Below, piece after piece: positions 8,345-16,854 of a DNA stretch of 64,000 bases (the stretch's first letter is position 1; each line of letters opens with the position of its first letter). Below the pieces are notes generated by a model that had not been told where the DNA came from, did not search any database, and saw nothing but the letters and a program-made list of their open reading frames with translations. Origin of the DNA: Miniphocaeibacter sp012841535 (GTDB lineage Bacteria > Bacillota > Clostridia > Tissierellales > Peptoniphilaceae); assembly GCF_049274025.1 (NCBI RefSeq), contig NZ_JBASRV010000017.1. One strand, 5' to 3'. Position numbers and translations under genes: made by a program.

Positions 8345-9451
8345 TTACTCTACAGCCTTAAAATTATACAAGGGTTTTAAAACCCCAACTATTTCTACTG
8401 TATCTCCTATATTTGCAATTATTTCATCTATTGGCTTATAGGCAAAAGGTGCTTCATCTAAGGTACCTTTATTTATTGTAGTTGAATAAATATCTTCCAT
8501 GGATTTTTTAAAGTCGGACATTTTAAAACTTTCCTTTGCTGCCCTTCTACTTAATATTCTACCGGCACCATGGGGAGCAGAGTAATTCCATTCTTCATTT
8601 CCCTTACCAATACATAGTAGACTTCCATCCCTCATATTAATTGGTATTAATAGTCTTTCTCCTTTTTTAGCAGAAACTGCACCTTTTCTTAAAATCATAC
8701 TTTCAATATCTATATAGTTATGAATTGTTGTAAAGGAGTCTATAACCTTAAACTTCATTTGCTTTACTATTTCTGAAACTATTGCATGTCTATTTTTTTC
8801 AGCATATTTTTGCACTAAGGCCATATCATGAAGATAGTCATCAAATAGTTTTCCTTCTAAATAGGCTAAATTCTTATTTATTCTAATATTTTTCTTCTTT
8901 AAATCCTTAAAGGCAAGATTTTGGTAATATTCAGCTACTTGTTTTCCTAAATGACGACTACCGGAATGGACTACTAAATAAAGCTGGCCATTTTCATCTT
9001 CATTAATCTCTATAAAATGATTACCGCCACCAAGAGTACCTAAACTTAACCTTGCTCGCTTTATATTAATATGGTTTAAACATCTTAAATTTTCTAAAGC
9101 CAGTTCATCAATATAGGGGTGAACAGTTTTACGAATTTCAAAACCCGATGGAATTGAATTATGAATTATTTTGTCCAGTTTTTCAAGTTCTATATTTTTA
9201 TTTTTTAGTAGGACTGTTTCAGTTCCACAGCCAATATCAACTCCTACTAAGTTAGGAACTATTTTATCTTGAATAGTCATTGTAGTTCCTATTGTACATC
9301 CAATACCTGCATGGACATCTGGCATAATACGAATTTTACTGTCCTTTATAAATTCATGATTTAATAAGTTGGTAATTTGTTTTTCAGCTTGAATTTCTAA
9401 ATCATCTGTAAATACTATAGCATAATTGTATTTACCTTTTAACTCTATCAT
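8345..9451 (-). CDS. rtcB: RtcB RNA-splicing ligase
   Basis: A 368-residue GTP-dependent RNA ligase that joins 2',3'-cyclic-phosphate or 3'-phosphate ends to 5'-OH ends. Manganese and guanylate-site residues are visible: GVDIGCGTE with Asp72 and Cys75, GGGNHFIEI with His145, HSGSRHLG with His162/167, HNY at 244-246, and SAPHGAGR whose His294 matches the GMP-accepting histidine. It is shorter than E. coli RtcB (408 residues). ATG 9451 has AAAGGAG upstream. No archease, RtcA or RtcR gene is adjacent, so it stands alone, perhaps for repair of toxin-cleaved RNA. Confidence 0.94.
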   Translation of the reverse strand: MIELKGKYNYAIVFTDDLEIQAEKQITNLLNHEFIKDSKIRIMPDVHAGIGCTIGTTMTIQDKIVPNLVGVDIGCGTETVLLKNKNIELEKLDKIIHNSIPSGFEIRKTVHPYIDELALENLRCLNHINIKRARLSLGTLGGGNHFIEINEDENGQLYLVVHSGSRHLGKQVAEYYQNLAFKDLKKKNIRINKNLAYLEGKLFDDYLHDMALVQKYAEKNRHAIVSEIVKQMKFKVIDSFTTIHNYIDIESMILRKGAVSAKKGERLLIPINMRDGSLLCIGKGNEEWNYSAPHGAGRILSRRAAKESFKMSDFKKSMEDIYSTTINKGTLDEAPFAYKPIDEIIANIGDTVEIVGVLKPLYNFKAVE

Positions 9452-9599
9452 TTTGTCTCCTTTCTCTTAAAGTTAGTAATATCCCTACTACTAGTATATC
9501 AAAGTATTAAAAAAACAATGAAAATATGGAAATTAAACTTTTTAAGTGATAAGGTTATATTAGGGAAGATGTTTTCAAAATTAAAGAAAGGAGTAAAAA

Positions 9600-10985
9600 A
9601 TGACTATAAAAAATACTTTTATATTGGCCCATCCACCAATAATAGTTCCGGAAGTTGGTAAAGGTGAAGAAAGAAAGGCAAAAAAGACTATTGAAGGATT
9701 TGAAAAAGTAGCAAAAATTATTGCAAGTATTAAACCGGATACAATTATAATAAGTTCACCTCATGCTATACCCTATGCAGATTATATAAATATATCTTCA
9801 GGGGAATTTGGTGAAGGTTCTTTTTGGAATTTTAGAGTACCGGAAGTAAAGATGAAAATACCCTACGATAACGAGTTAGTTGAAAAAATAAGTGAATTAG
9901 CACAGGAGAAAAATATAGCAGCAGGCACTCTTGGAGAGCAAGATGATGAATTAGACCATGGCATTTTAGTACCTCTTTATTATATAAACAAATATTATAG
10001 GGACTATAAATTAGTAAGAATTGGTCTTTCAGGTTTGTCTTTAACAAAACATTATGAATTTGGAAAAGTTGTTCAAAAAGCATCAGAAGAACTTTCAAGA
10101 AAAGCAGTCTATATTGCAAGTGGAGATTTATCCCATAAATTATTACCGGAAGGGCCTTATGGTTTTGCACCGGAAGGACCGATTTATGATGAAAAAATAG
10201 GGGAAATTATAGAAACTGCCGATTTTTCTAAACTATTTGAATTTAGTCCTGAATTTATGGAAAAAGCTGCCGATTGTGGACTTCGTTCTTTTGTAATAAT
10301 GGCAGGAGTCTTAGACAGTAAGGAAGTAAAGTCAGAGTTATTTTCTTTAGAAGGACCTTATGGTGTAGGTTATGCAACAGGACAATTTGAAGTAATTGGG
10401 GAAAATAAGAACCGTAAATTTGATAAAATTTATGAAGAAAAGGAAAAAGACCGAGTTAAGGATTTAAGGAAAAATTCTGACCCTTGGGTTGAACTAGCAA
10501 GAAAATCCCTTGAAACTTACATAAGAACAAATGAGACATTAAAACTGCCATCTAATTTACCTGAGGAGATGACTTCTAGAAAGGCAGGGGTTTTTGTAAC
10601 TATTTATAAACACGGACAATTAAGAGGTTGTATAGGAACTATAGAGCCTACAAAGGATTCAGTAGCAGAGGAAATTTTGGAAAATGCTATATCGTCAGGA
10701 ACAAGGGACCCAAGATTTCCAAGGGTAGAAGAAAGTGAACTCAATGAATTAGTCTATAGTGTAGATGTATTGGAAGAAGCTGAGCCAATATCATCTTTAG
10801 AAGAACTTGATACTTCTAAGTATGGCTTAATTGTTACTAGTGGTATGAAAAGAGGATTACTCCTTCCAAATATTGAGGGTGTTGACACTCCGGAAGAACA
10901 ATTGAAAATTGTCAGAAGAAAGGCAGGAATATATCCTCACGATAAACAAACCCTTGAACGTTTTAAGGTGGTGCGTCATAAATGA
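9600..10985 (+). CDS. LigB-like/AMMECR1 fusion, AmmeMemoRadiSam system protein
   Basis: A 461-residue two-domain protein. Residues 1-260 resemble the class III extradiol dioxygenase (LigB/Memo) fold, with metal-site-type histidines in AHPP, SPHA, LDHG and SGDLSH. Residues 290-455 form an AMMECR1 domain with the hallmark LRGCIGT near 341-347. The next gene, overlapping by 4 nt, encodes the radical SAM partner, so all three parts of the conserved AmmeMemoRadiSam trio are present in two genes. The biochemical function of the trio is not established; protein or RNA modification has been suggested. AAAGGAG lies 6 nt before the ATG. Confidence 0.9.
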   Translation: MTIKNTFILAHPPIIVPEVGKGEERKAKKTIEGFEKVAKIIASIKPDTIIISSPHAIPYADYINISSGEFGEGSFWNFRVPEVKMKIPYDNELVEKISELAQEKNIAAGTLGEQDDELDHGILVPLYYINKYYRDYKLVRIGLSGLSLTKHYEFGKVVQKASEELSRKAVYIASGDLSHKLLPEGPYGFAPEGPIYDEKIGEIIETADFSKLFEFSPEFMEKAADCGLRSFVIMAGVLDSKEVKSELFSLEGPYGVGYATGQFEVIGENKNRKFDKIYEEKEKDRVKDLRKNSDPWVELARKSLETYIRTNETLKLPSNLPEEMTSRKAGVFVTIYKHGQLRGCIGTIEPTKDSVAEEILENAISSGTRDPRFPRVEESELNELVYSVDVLEEAEPISSLEELDTSKYGLIVTSGMKRGLLLPNIEGVDTPEEQLKIVRRKAGIYPHDKQTLERFKVVRHK

Positions 10986-11809
10986 AAATAAGATGTGATG
11001 TTTGTACAAGAAGATGTAATTTAAATGAAGGGCAATTTGGATTTTGTCATGCCAGGCAGGCCAAAGATGGAAAGGTTGTTTCTATAAATTATGGTCAGGT
11101 AACTTCAATTTCCTTAGACCCTATAGAAAAGAAACCCTTGTATAACTATATGCCGGGAAGTAAGATTCTTTCAGTAGGTTCTTTTGGATGTAACTTTACC
11201 TGTGAGTTTTGTCAAAATTATATTATTGCTACATCTGATGGAACTAATATAAATAAAAGGTATATTTCACCGGAAGAGCTGGTAGAAATGGCAGAGGAAC
11301 TAGTAGCTGAGGGAAATATAGGAGTAGCCTATACTTACAATGAGCCACTAATAGGATATGAATATGTTTTAGACTGTTCTAAATTAATACATAAACATTC
11401 TTTAAAAAATATACTTGTAACAAATGGAAGTATAAATAATGAAATATTTAAAGAGGTAATAGGGCATATTGATGCTGTAAACATTGACCTTAAAGCTTTT
11501 ACAGAAGATTTTTATAAAAGGGTTGGTGGAGATTTACAAACTATATTAAAAAATATAAAAACGGCAACGGAAATAACCCATGTAGAATTAACTAATTTAG
11601 TTGTACCGGGATTAAATGACAATGAAGAGGATTTGAAGAAAATGGTAAAGTGGATTGCAGATATTAACCCTGAAATTCCATTACATATTAGTAGGTTTTT
11701 CCCAGCTTATAAAATGTGGGATAGTTCACCGACACCGCTAGAAACAATATATAGATTTGTAGAAATTGCTAAAAAATATCTTAAAAATGTATATCCTGGA
11801 AATTGTTAG
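10982..11809 (+). CDS. amrS: AmmeMemoRadiSam system radical SAM enzyme
   Basis: A 275-residue radical SAM protein with the [4Fe-4S] motif CNFTCEFC (Cys70, Cys74, Cys77). An N-terminal cysteine cluster (Cys5, Cys8, Cys12, Cys22) suggests a second metal site, as in PflA-like activases. The chain ends in YPGNC, without the C-terminal zinc-ribbon-like extension of longer homologues; the DNA after the stop encodes no remnant of one, so this is a short form rather than a frameshift. Its ATGA overlaps the fusion gene's end, implying translational coupling. Substrate unknown. Confidence 0.9.
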   Translation: MKIRCDVCTRRCNLNEGQFGFCHARQAKDGKVVSINYGQVTSISLDPIEKKPLYNYMPGSKILSVGSFGCNFTCEFCQNYIIATSDGTNINKRYISPEELVEMAEELVAEGNIGVAYTYNEPLIGYEYVLDCSKLIHKHSLKNILVTNGSINNEIFKEVIGHIDAVNIDLKAFTEDFYKRVGGDLQTILKNIKTATEITHVELTNLVVPGLNDNEEDLKKMVKWIADINPEIPLHISRFFPAYKMWDSSPTPLETIYRFVEIAKKYLKNVYPGNC

Positions 11810-11872
11810 TTTATTTTAAAAATAGGAAAAAAGTTTTAATTATTTAGAGTGAATAGTTGTTGGGAGGTATAA

Positions 11873-13252
11873 ATGTCGGAAAAGGTAGAACAAAATTCCT
11901 TGGCAATAGAGCCAATTGGAAAACTGGTTTTTAAATTTGCACTACCTGCAATAATTAGTACTTTAGTTGGTGCAATTTACAATATGGTAGACCAGATTTT
12001 TGTTGGTAGGGGAGTAGGTGTAATAGGAAACGCTGCTACAAATGTTTCCTTCCCTCTAACAACAATTTTTACAGCTATTTCCTTACTAATAGGTGTGGGA
12101 ACAGCTGCTAATTTTAATTTAAGAATGGGAGAAAAAAGGGAAAGATTAGCACAGAAGTATATTGGAAATGGAGTTGTGCTAATGGTGTTTATGAGTATAG
12201 TTTTTTCTCTACTATCCATTATATTCATAACGCCACTTTTAAAAATATTTGGTGCAACTAAAGAAGTTATGCCCTATGCAAAAACCTATGCTTCAATAAT
12301 CTGCTTTGGTTTTCCTTTTTTAGTACTAAATACTGCATCATCTAATATTATAAGGGCAGATGGAAGCCCTAAATATGCAATGGTTTGTGTAGTAGTTGGT
12401 GCAGTAATAAATACAATACTGGATCCAATCTTCATATTTGTATTTAAATGGGGAATGGCAGGTGCTGCTTGGGCAACGGTTATTGGACAAGTAGTATCGG
12501 CAGCCTTAAGTGTATATTATTTAAAATATAAATTTAAAACATTTACTATAACAAAGGAAATATTAAAGGTTCATACTAAATTAATCAGTAGAATTTTTGC
12601 CTTAGGAGCATCTGTTTCCTTTAATCAAGTTGCTATGCTAATTATGCAAATTACCTTAAATAATGTTCTTGCCCATTATGGAGCTCTTTCAAAATATGGA
12701 CCGGTTATCCCCTTAGCAGTAGTTGGTATTATATTTAAAGTTAACTTTATATTTTTATCTATAAGTGTAGGTGTAGGACAAGGTTGCCAACCGATATTTG
12801 GTTATAATTATGGAGCCAAAAATTATAAAAGAGTGGAAGATACCTTAAAATTAACTACAAAAATAAACTTAATAGTTGGAACATTAGCACTACTTAGTTT
12901 TCAGCTATTTCCTCGGGAAATAATCTCCTTCTTTGGAACGGGAAACAAGGAATATTTTGAATTTGGAACAAGATTTTTTAGGATTTTTATGGTATTTACA
13001 ATAACAAATGGACTAATGCCTTTATTTGGTAATTTCTTTGCATCTATTGGAAAGCCAATAAAGGGAATATTTGTTACATTAACAAGACAATTTTTATTTT
13101 TAGTTCCCTTATTAATAATATTACCAATGATATTCGGTATAGAGGGAATAATGTTTGCAGGACCAATTGCGGACTTTGCAGCCTTAGTAGTAGCTTTAGC
13201 CCTAACTATAGATGAAGTTAAAAAAATGAGAAAATTAGCTTTAGAAAATTAA
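11873..13252 (+). CDS. MATE-family efflux transporter
   Basis: A 459-residue integral membrane protein with about 12 predicted helices in two similar halves. The start region AIEPIGKLVFKFALPAIIST and the later GVGQGCQPIFGYNYGA, a well-conserved segment at the start of the second half, are typical of the DinF/NorM-like MATE group that exports cationic drugs or metabolites using Na+ or H+. GGGAGG lies 6 nt before ATG 11873. It follows the AmmeMemoRadiSam genes by 63 nt and may be in the same transcript; no functional link is evident. Confidence 0.92.
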   Translation: MSEKVEQNSLAIEPIGKLVFKFALPAIISTLVGAIYNMVDQIFVGRGVGVIGNAATNVSFPLTTIFTAISLLIGVGTAANFNLRMGEKRERLAQKYIGNGVVLMVFMSIVFSLLSIIFITPLLKIFGATKEVMPYAKTYASIICFGFPFLVLNTASSNIIRADGSPKYAMVCVVVGAVINTILDPIFIFVFKWGMAGAAWATVIGQVVSAALSVYYLKYKFKTFTITKEILKVHTKLISRIFALGASVSFNQVAMLIMQITLNNVLAHYGALSKYGPVIPLAVVGIIFKVNFIFLSISVGVGQGCQPIFGYNYGAKNYKRVEDTLKLTTKINLIVGTLALLSFQLFPREIISFFGTGNKEYFEFGTRFFRIFMVFTITNGLMPLFGNFFASIGKPIKGIFVTLTRQFLFLVPLLIILPMIFGIEGIMFAGPIADFAALVVALALTIDEVKKMRKLALEN

Positions 13253-13264
13253 GAAAATTAAAAG

Positions 13265-13291
13265 CACCTCTTAGATTTTATCTAAGAGGTG
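13265..13291. terminator. Perfect hairpin overlapping a gene's stop codon
   Basis: CACCTCTTAGAT and ATCTAAGAGGTG pair perfectly around TTT. The U-rich flank is on the minus-strand side, so it best serves the small membrane-protein gene. It may also stop MATE-gene transcripts. It includes the last codons and stop of the minus-strand gene. Confidence 0.75.
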
Positions 13292-13498
13292 AAATATTAA
13301 AATAAAAATTAAAATATCAACTAGGTTAATAAAAAATTTTATTAATGATTTTTTCTTACCTGTAGGGTATTTTTCATCTACCTTTTTGATTATTTTTTTT
13401 GTAAATTTATCAGCAACAATAAAATATATTATTATAAGAATAAAAAAGACAAGAACATAGATTAATTTGCTAATAATTATCATTTCCAACTCTTTCAT
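13271..13498 (-). CDS. Small two-helix membrane protein, unknown function
   Basis: A 75-residue protein with two hydrophobic helices (about 8-27 and 54-72) around a strongly basic cytoplasmic stretch (DKFTKKIIKKVDEKYPTGKKK). I do not recognise the family. The case for a real gene is an AGGAG 7 nt before the ATG, a TATAAT-like -10 upstream, and a strong hairpin exactly at its end. It is transcribed towards the MATE gene. The stop codon lies inside the terminator stem, which is unusual. Function cannot be inferred. Confidence 0.6.
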   Translation of the reverse strand: MKELEMIIISKLIYVLVFFILIIIYFIVADKFTKKIIKKVDEKYPTGKKKSLIKFFINLVDILIFILIFHLLDKI

Positions 13499-13593
13499 AT
13501 CAATCTCCTAAGACTTTATATATTATATAATATCACTTGTTGGAATTTTAAAACTAACAAAATACTAACAAGTAAGTGGAAATATTAACAAAG

Positions 13594-13627
13594 AAAATCG
13601 AGTAAGAAATAATTTCTTACTCGATTT
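13594..13627 (-). terminator. Terminator of the rubredoxin-flavoprotein gene
   Basis: An inverted repeat with stem AAAATCGAGTAAGAAA / TTTCTTACTCGATTTT lies 43 nt beyond the minus-strand stop at 13670, with T-rich DNA after it. Confidence 0.8.
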
Positions 13628-13669
13628 TAATATATTTATTGTAACTTTACTAAACTATTTAGTTTAATA

Positions 13670-15442
13670 TTATTTTTTTAAACCTGCTGCATGAAGTATT
13701 GCTAAATGACCATAGGTCATAGCAGGACCTATTGTTGCACCTGCTCCCCAGTAGGCATTTATCCCTGAAGAAGCAACACAGTTACCGGCACCGTATAAAC
13801 CTTTAATAGGATTGTCATAATCCCTTAAAATTTGTCCGTATTTATTTATCATTGGACCTCCGTTAGTATCTAAGGAGCCGGGAGCTAAAATTATTGCATA
13901 ATAGGGACCATTTTCATCTAAAGGATACATTGCCCTATTAACTTGGTCTTCAGAAGGCCATTTAACATTAGGAATAAATGGTCTCATTGTAGCATAATTT
14001 AATTCATAATTGGTTTCACCTCTATGAAAATCCAAGTCCTTACCATTTTTTGCAAAGTCATTAAATCTTTTTATAGTGTCCTTTAAATTTTTGCTAAAAT
14101 CTTCTTCTAAAGAAAAATTACCAATTTTATCTTTTAAATTATTTAGTCTATTTTTAATTTGACTAGTTAAGTCTTCAATGTTTTCACCAACTATTATATG
14201 GTTCATTGTTTTAGGGTCGCCGGCAGGGTAGGGAGGAAAGCCCATCCAATAATTTAAAGCCCTGTTATCAAAGATGAAAAACAGATATTCATTGGGATAT
14301 TCTCCCTTTACAGGATCCCAAACATAGTGAATTTGAGTTCTGTCGTTATAGTTTCTCTTTTCATTAACTACTCTCTTACCATACTTGTTGACCTCTAAAA
14401 AACTATCTCCTACAAAATAGAAGGTACTACTGGAGCCTTCAGGATTAGCAAGATATACTTCCAACATACTTTGAACCCTGTAGGCATTTGTCATATTGCC
14501 AAGTTGAGCTCCAATTTTCTGTGAAATATTTACAAAGTCTCCTGTATTAGTTGGAACTGCACAACCACCAATTAAAGGATGGGCATGAAATCTTTGAAGT
14601 AGGTCTTTATTATGGGAGAAGCCTCCTGTTCCAAAAATAACTCCTTTATTAGCTATAAATTCCTCTTTTTTACCGTTAACTTCTGCTATAACGCCTCTAA
14701 CATTTCCCTTATTGTCATTAATAACATCTATAACCCTATGACCTATTCTTATGTCGGCATTATGATTTTCAAGCCATTTTAAAAATAGGGTAATTAAATC
14801 CTTACCACCTTCACCACTATTGAGATTATCGGTTTTAGCATAAACTGAACGACCGAGTATTCCCTTGTTTTCTGGAAGGTTCTCCATATAGTCAACATGG
14901 GGATTTCCTTGCCAATCGTAGTCTATTACAGTTTCAAAAACCCCTATTTTTTTAAAATATTCAATCATAGGACCACTTTCATCGTAATAGTTTTCCAGCA
15001 TTTCATATTGATATTCACTTAGTCCTAAATAGGGAAGATCTTTATTGAATTTAGTTGGGAAGGAATACCTTGCCATATAGGATAGAGCATCTTCTTTAGA
15101 ATCGGAAATATTAGAATTTTTTTGACAGTAATTATTAGGAATCCAATATCTACCACCGGAACGTTTAGTAGTACCACCTAATGTGTTTGCTTTTTCCAAA
15201 ATTATTACAGATAGATTATTAGCTATAGCAGTAGTAGCTGCAGATAAAGCAGCAGCTCCACTTCCTACAACAATAATATCTGCTTGTTTGTTTTCTTTAG
15301 TAAAAGTCTTTCTTGAACTTTCTTTGTCATCATTTTCTAAAAGTATAAATTTATCTTTACTTGCTCCACAAACTGGACATATGTCAGGTGGAAACTCGCC
15401 TTCATGTATATAACCACATACTGTACATTCCCATTTTCTCAT
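13670..15442 (-). CDS. Rubredoxin-like / FAD-dependent oxidoreductase fusion
   Basis: A 590-residue protein. Residues 1-33 are a small rubredoxin-like iron domain with two CxxC knuckles (Cys6/Cys9 and Cys22/Cys25, as in CPVCG). After a linker, an FAD_binding_2 domain begins with IIVVGSGAAALSAA and LGGTTKRSGGRYW and ends with GLYGAGNCVA and GAGATIGPAMTYG, like fumarate-reductase or ketosteroid-dehydrogenase flavoproteins. Family members reduce C=C bonds or oxidise steroids; the substrate here is unknown. The fused rubredoxin implies direct one-electron supply. No signal peptide, so cytoplasmic. AGGAGG precedes ATG 15442. The MBL-fold gene lies 66 nt upstream on the same strand. Confidence 0.88.
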   Translation of the reverse strand: MRKWECTVCGYIHEGEFPPDICPVCGASKDKFILLENDDKESSRKTFTKENKQADIIVVGSGAAALSAATTAIANNLSVIILEKANTLGGTTKRSGGRYWIPNNYCQKNSNISDSKEDALSYMARYSFPTKFNKDLPYLGLSEYQYEMLENYYDESGPMIEYFKKIGVFETVIDYDWQGNPHVDYMENLPENKGILGRSVYAKTDNLNSGEGGKDLITLFLKWLENHNADIRIGHRVIDVINDNKGNVRGVIAEVNGKKEEFIANKGVIFGTGGFSHNKDLLQRFHAHPLIGGCAVPTNTGDFVNISQKIGAQLGNMTNAYRVQSMLEVYLANPEGSSSTFYFVGDSFLEVNKYGKRVVNEKRNYNDRTQIHYVWDPVKGEYPNEYLFFIFDNRALNYWMGFPPYPAGDPKTMNHIIVGENIEDLTSQIKNRLNNLKDKIGNFSLEEDFSKNLKDTIKRFNDFAKNGKDLDFHRGETNYELNYATMRPFIPNVKWPSEDQVNRAMYPLDENGPYYAIILAPGSLDTNGGPMINKYGQILRDYDNPIKGLYGAGNCVASSGINAYWGAGATIGPAMTYGHLAILHAAGLKK

Positions 15443-15508
15443 TTTTGAACCTCCTTATCTCCAATAAGAAAAATAGTCCTAGTTACAATAAATTCTAACT
15501 TTAGGGTA

Positions 15509-16288
15509 TTACTCCACTTCTATTGTTATATAAAATTCTTGTCCGTCAAAATCTATTTCTTTAATTTCTGTGTAAATATCATCGTAATCATCTTTAAACT
15601 TTTTAGAAAATTCTAAATTATCCCACATATGCATTGGAAATAAGATTTCAGGAGAAAGTACATCTAAAAAATAAGAAACTCCTAAATCATAATCTTCCTT
15701 AAGTCTTGGGTCAATTGGGAAAAATGCCAAATCCAATTGATCGGTTTGAATTTTATCGATTTCTTGCCTAAAATCGCTTTTCATTTGTTTTCTTTCTAAA
15801 TCTGTGTCTTCCGGCCATTCCCAATCATTTAAATCTCCGGCATGGAAAAAAGTTAAATAAGGTAATTCAACTAATATAGAAAATCCTCTATCGGTAGAGC
15901 CATAGGTATAAAAATCTACGTCATGGTAGGAAAACTTTTCATCTTTATCTAAAATAAAGACATTGTCCTTCTTCCAAATTTTTTTCATTGTATTAATATC
16001 AACGTCTTTATTATTAGGACTGTCTAAATAAATAATATTTTCATTTTTATACAATTCTATAATATCTTTTGATAAAATATATATATTATCTTTAAAATTT
16101 CCATATTCAAAAATCTTTTTTGAAAAATGATCATTATGGGAATGTGTAACAATAAAAATTGTTTTTTTACCTATTATTGGTTTAGGAAGATCTCCCTTGA
16201 AATAATCAATAATAAATAGATAGTTTTTTGTTTCTATTGAAAAACAACTATGATTAATATATGTAACTTTAATTTCGAATTTTTCCAT
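15509..16288 (-). CDS. MBL-fold metallo-hydrolase
   Basis: A 259-residue metallo-beta-lactamase-fold protein of the UlaG-like group. The zinc motif is THSHNDHF (His49, His51, Asp53, His54), with a later FFHAGDLNDW supplying a further His/Asp pair and FPMHMWDN near the end. Substrate unknown. Ribosome site GGAGGG lies upstream of ATG 16288. It leads a probable two-gene unit with the rubredoxin-flavoprotein gene and is transcribed divergently from ybaK. Confidence 0.87.
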   Translation of the reverse strand: MEKFEIKVTYINHSCFSIETKNYLFIIDYFKGDLPKPIIGKKTIFIVTHSHNDHFSKKIFEYGNFKDNIYILSKDIIELYKNENIIYLDSPNNKDVDINTMKKIWKKDNVFILDKDEKFSYHDVDFYTYGSTDRGFSILVELPYLTFFHAGDLNDWEWPEDTDLERKQMKSDFRQEIDKIQTDQLDLAFFPIDPRLKEDYDLGVSYFLDVLSPEILFPMHMWDNLEFSKKFKDDYDDIYTEIKEIDFDGQEFYITIEVE

Positions 16289-16304
16289 AATACCCTCCAG
16301 TATT

Positions 16305-16341
16305 ATTATACCTATTGTTCCAATATATTAAACGGTATAAT
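16305..16341. promoter_or_regulatory. Symmetric divergent promoter pair
   Basis: ATTATACC (16305-16312) and GGTATAAT (16334-16341) are perfect inverted copies 21 bp apart. Each contains a TATAAT -10 box pointing outward, one towards the MBL gene (ATG 16288) and one towards ybaK (ATG 16371). The -35 regions must share the centre. The symmetry also makes the pair a possible operator. Confidence 0.6.
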
Positions 16342-16370
16342 GGGTATATAAATTAAGTGGTGAGAGAGTA

Positions 16371-16844
16371 ATGAAGAAGAGTAAAACAAATGCAATGAGA
16401 ATTTTAGAATCTAAAAAAATAGATTTTGAAATAATAAATTATGAGGTTGATGAAAATATAGATGGAGTTTCAGTAGCAAATAAGGTTGGACTGGATTTAA
16501 ATATAGTTTTTAAAACCCTAGTAACAGTTGGTGCAGATAAAAATAATTATGTTTTTGTTATTCCTGTAAATAGGGAATTGGACTTAAAAAAGGCTGCAAA
16601 ATCAGTTAAGGTTAAGAAAATTGAAATGATACATGTTAAGGATATTAAAAAATTAACTGGTTATATTAGAGGAGGCTGCTCACCAATAGGTATGAAAAAA
16701 CTCTTTAAAACAGTAATAGATAATTCCGCCATGGAATTTAATCAAATATATGTTAGTGGGGGAAAATTAGGGGCGCAAATTAAAATATCTCCAAAGGATT
16801 TAATAGAAATAATAAACGGAGATATTTGTGATTTAGTAAAATAG
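16371..16844 (+). CDS. ybaK: Cys-tRNA(Pro)/Cys-tRNA(Cys) deacylase YbaK
   Basis: A 157-residue member of the INS/YbaK editing family that hydrolyses Cys-tRNA mischarged onto tRNA-Pro. Recognisable parts are the start KTNAMRILESKKIDFEIINY, the VFKTLVT strand with the conserved lysine, and the GGCSPIGMKK motif of YbaK/EbsC proteins. It starts a run of four closely spaced genes followed by glutamate-cysteine ligase, a peptide ligase and a transporter; all three of the first genes concern cysteine, which may or may not be coincidence. Confidence 0.92.
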   Translation: MKKSKTNAMRILESKKIDFEIINYEVDENIDGVSVANKVGLDLNIVFKTLVTVGADKNNYVFVIPVNRELDLKKAAKSVKVKKIEMIHVKDIKKLTGYIRGGCSPIGMKKLFKTVIDNSAMEFNQIYVSGGKLGAQIKISPKDLIEIINGDICDLVK

Positions 16845-16854
16845 GATAGGGATA

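Noticed and set aside
9832..10170. 112-codon minus-strand open frame inside the LigB-AMMECR1 gene
   Set aside because: It is antisense to conserved catalytic-domain coding sequence and has a low-complexity hydrophobic composition typical of shadow frames.
11810..11872. Frameshifted 3' end of the radical SAM gene
   Set aside because: The DNA after the stop encodes no zinc-ribbon-like remnant in any frame, so a natural short form is more likely.
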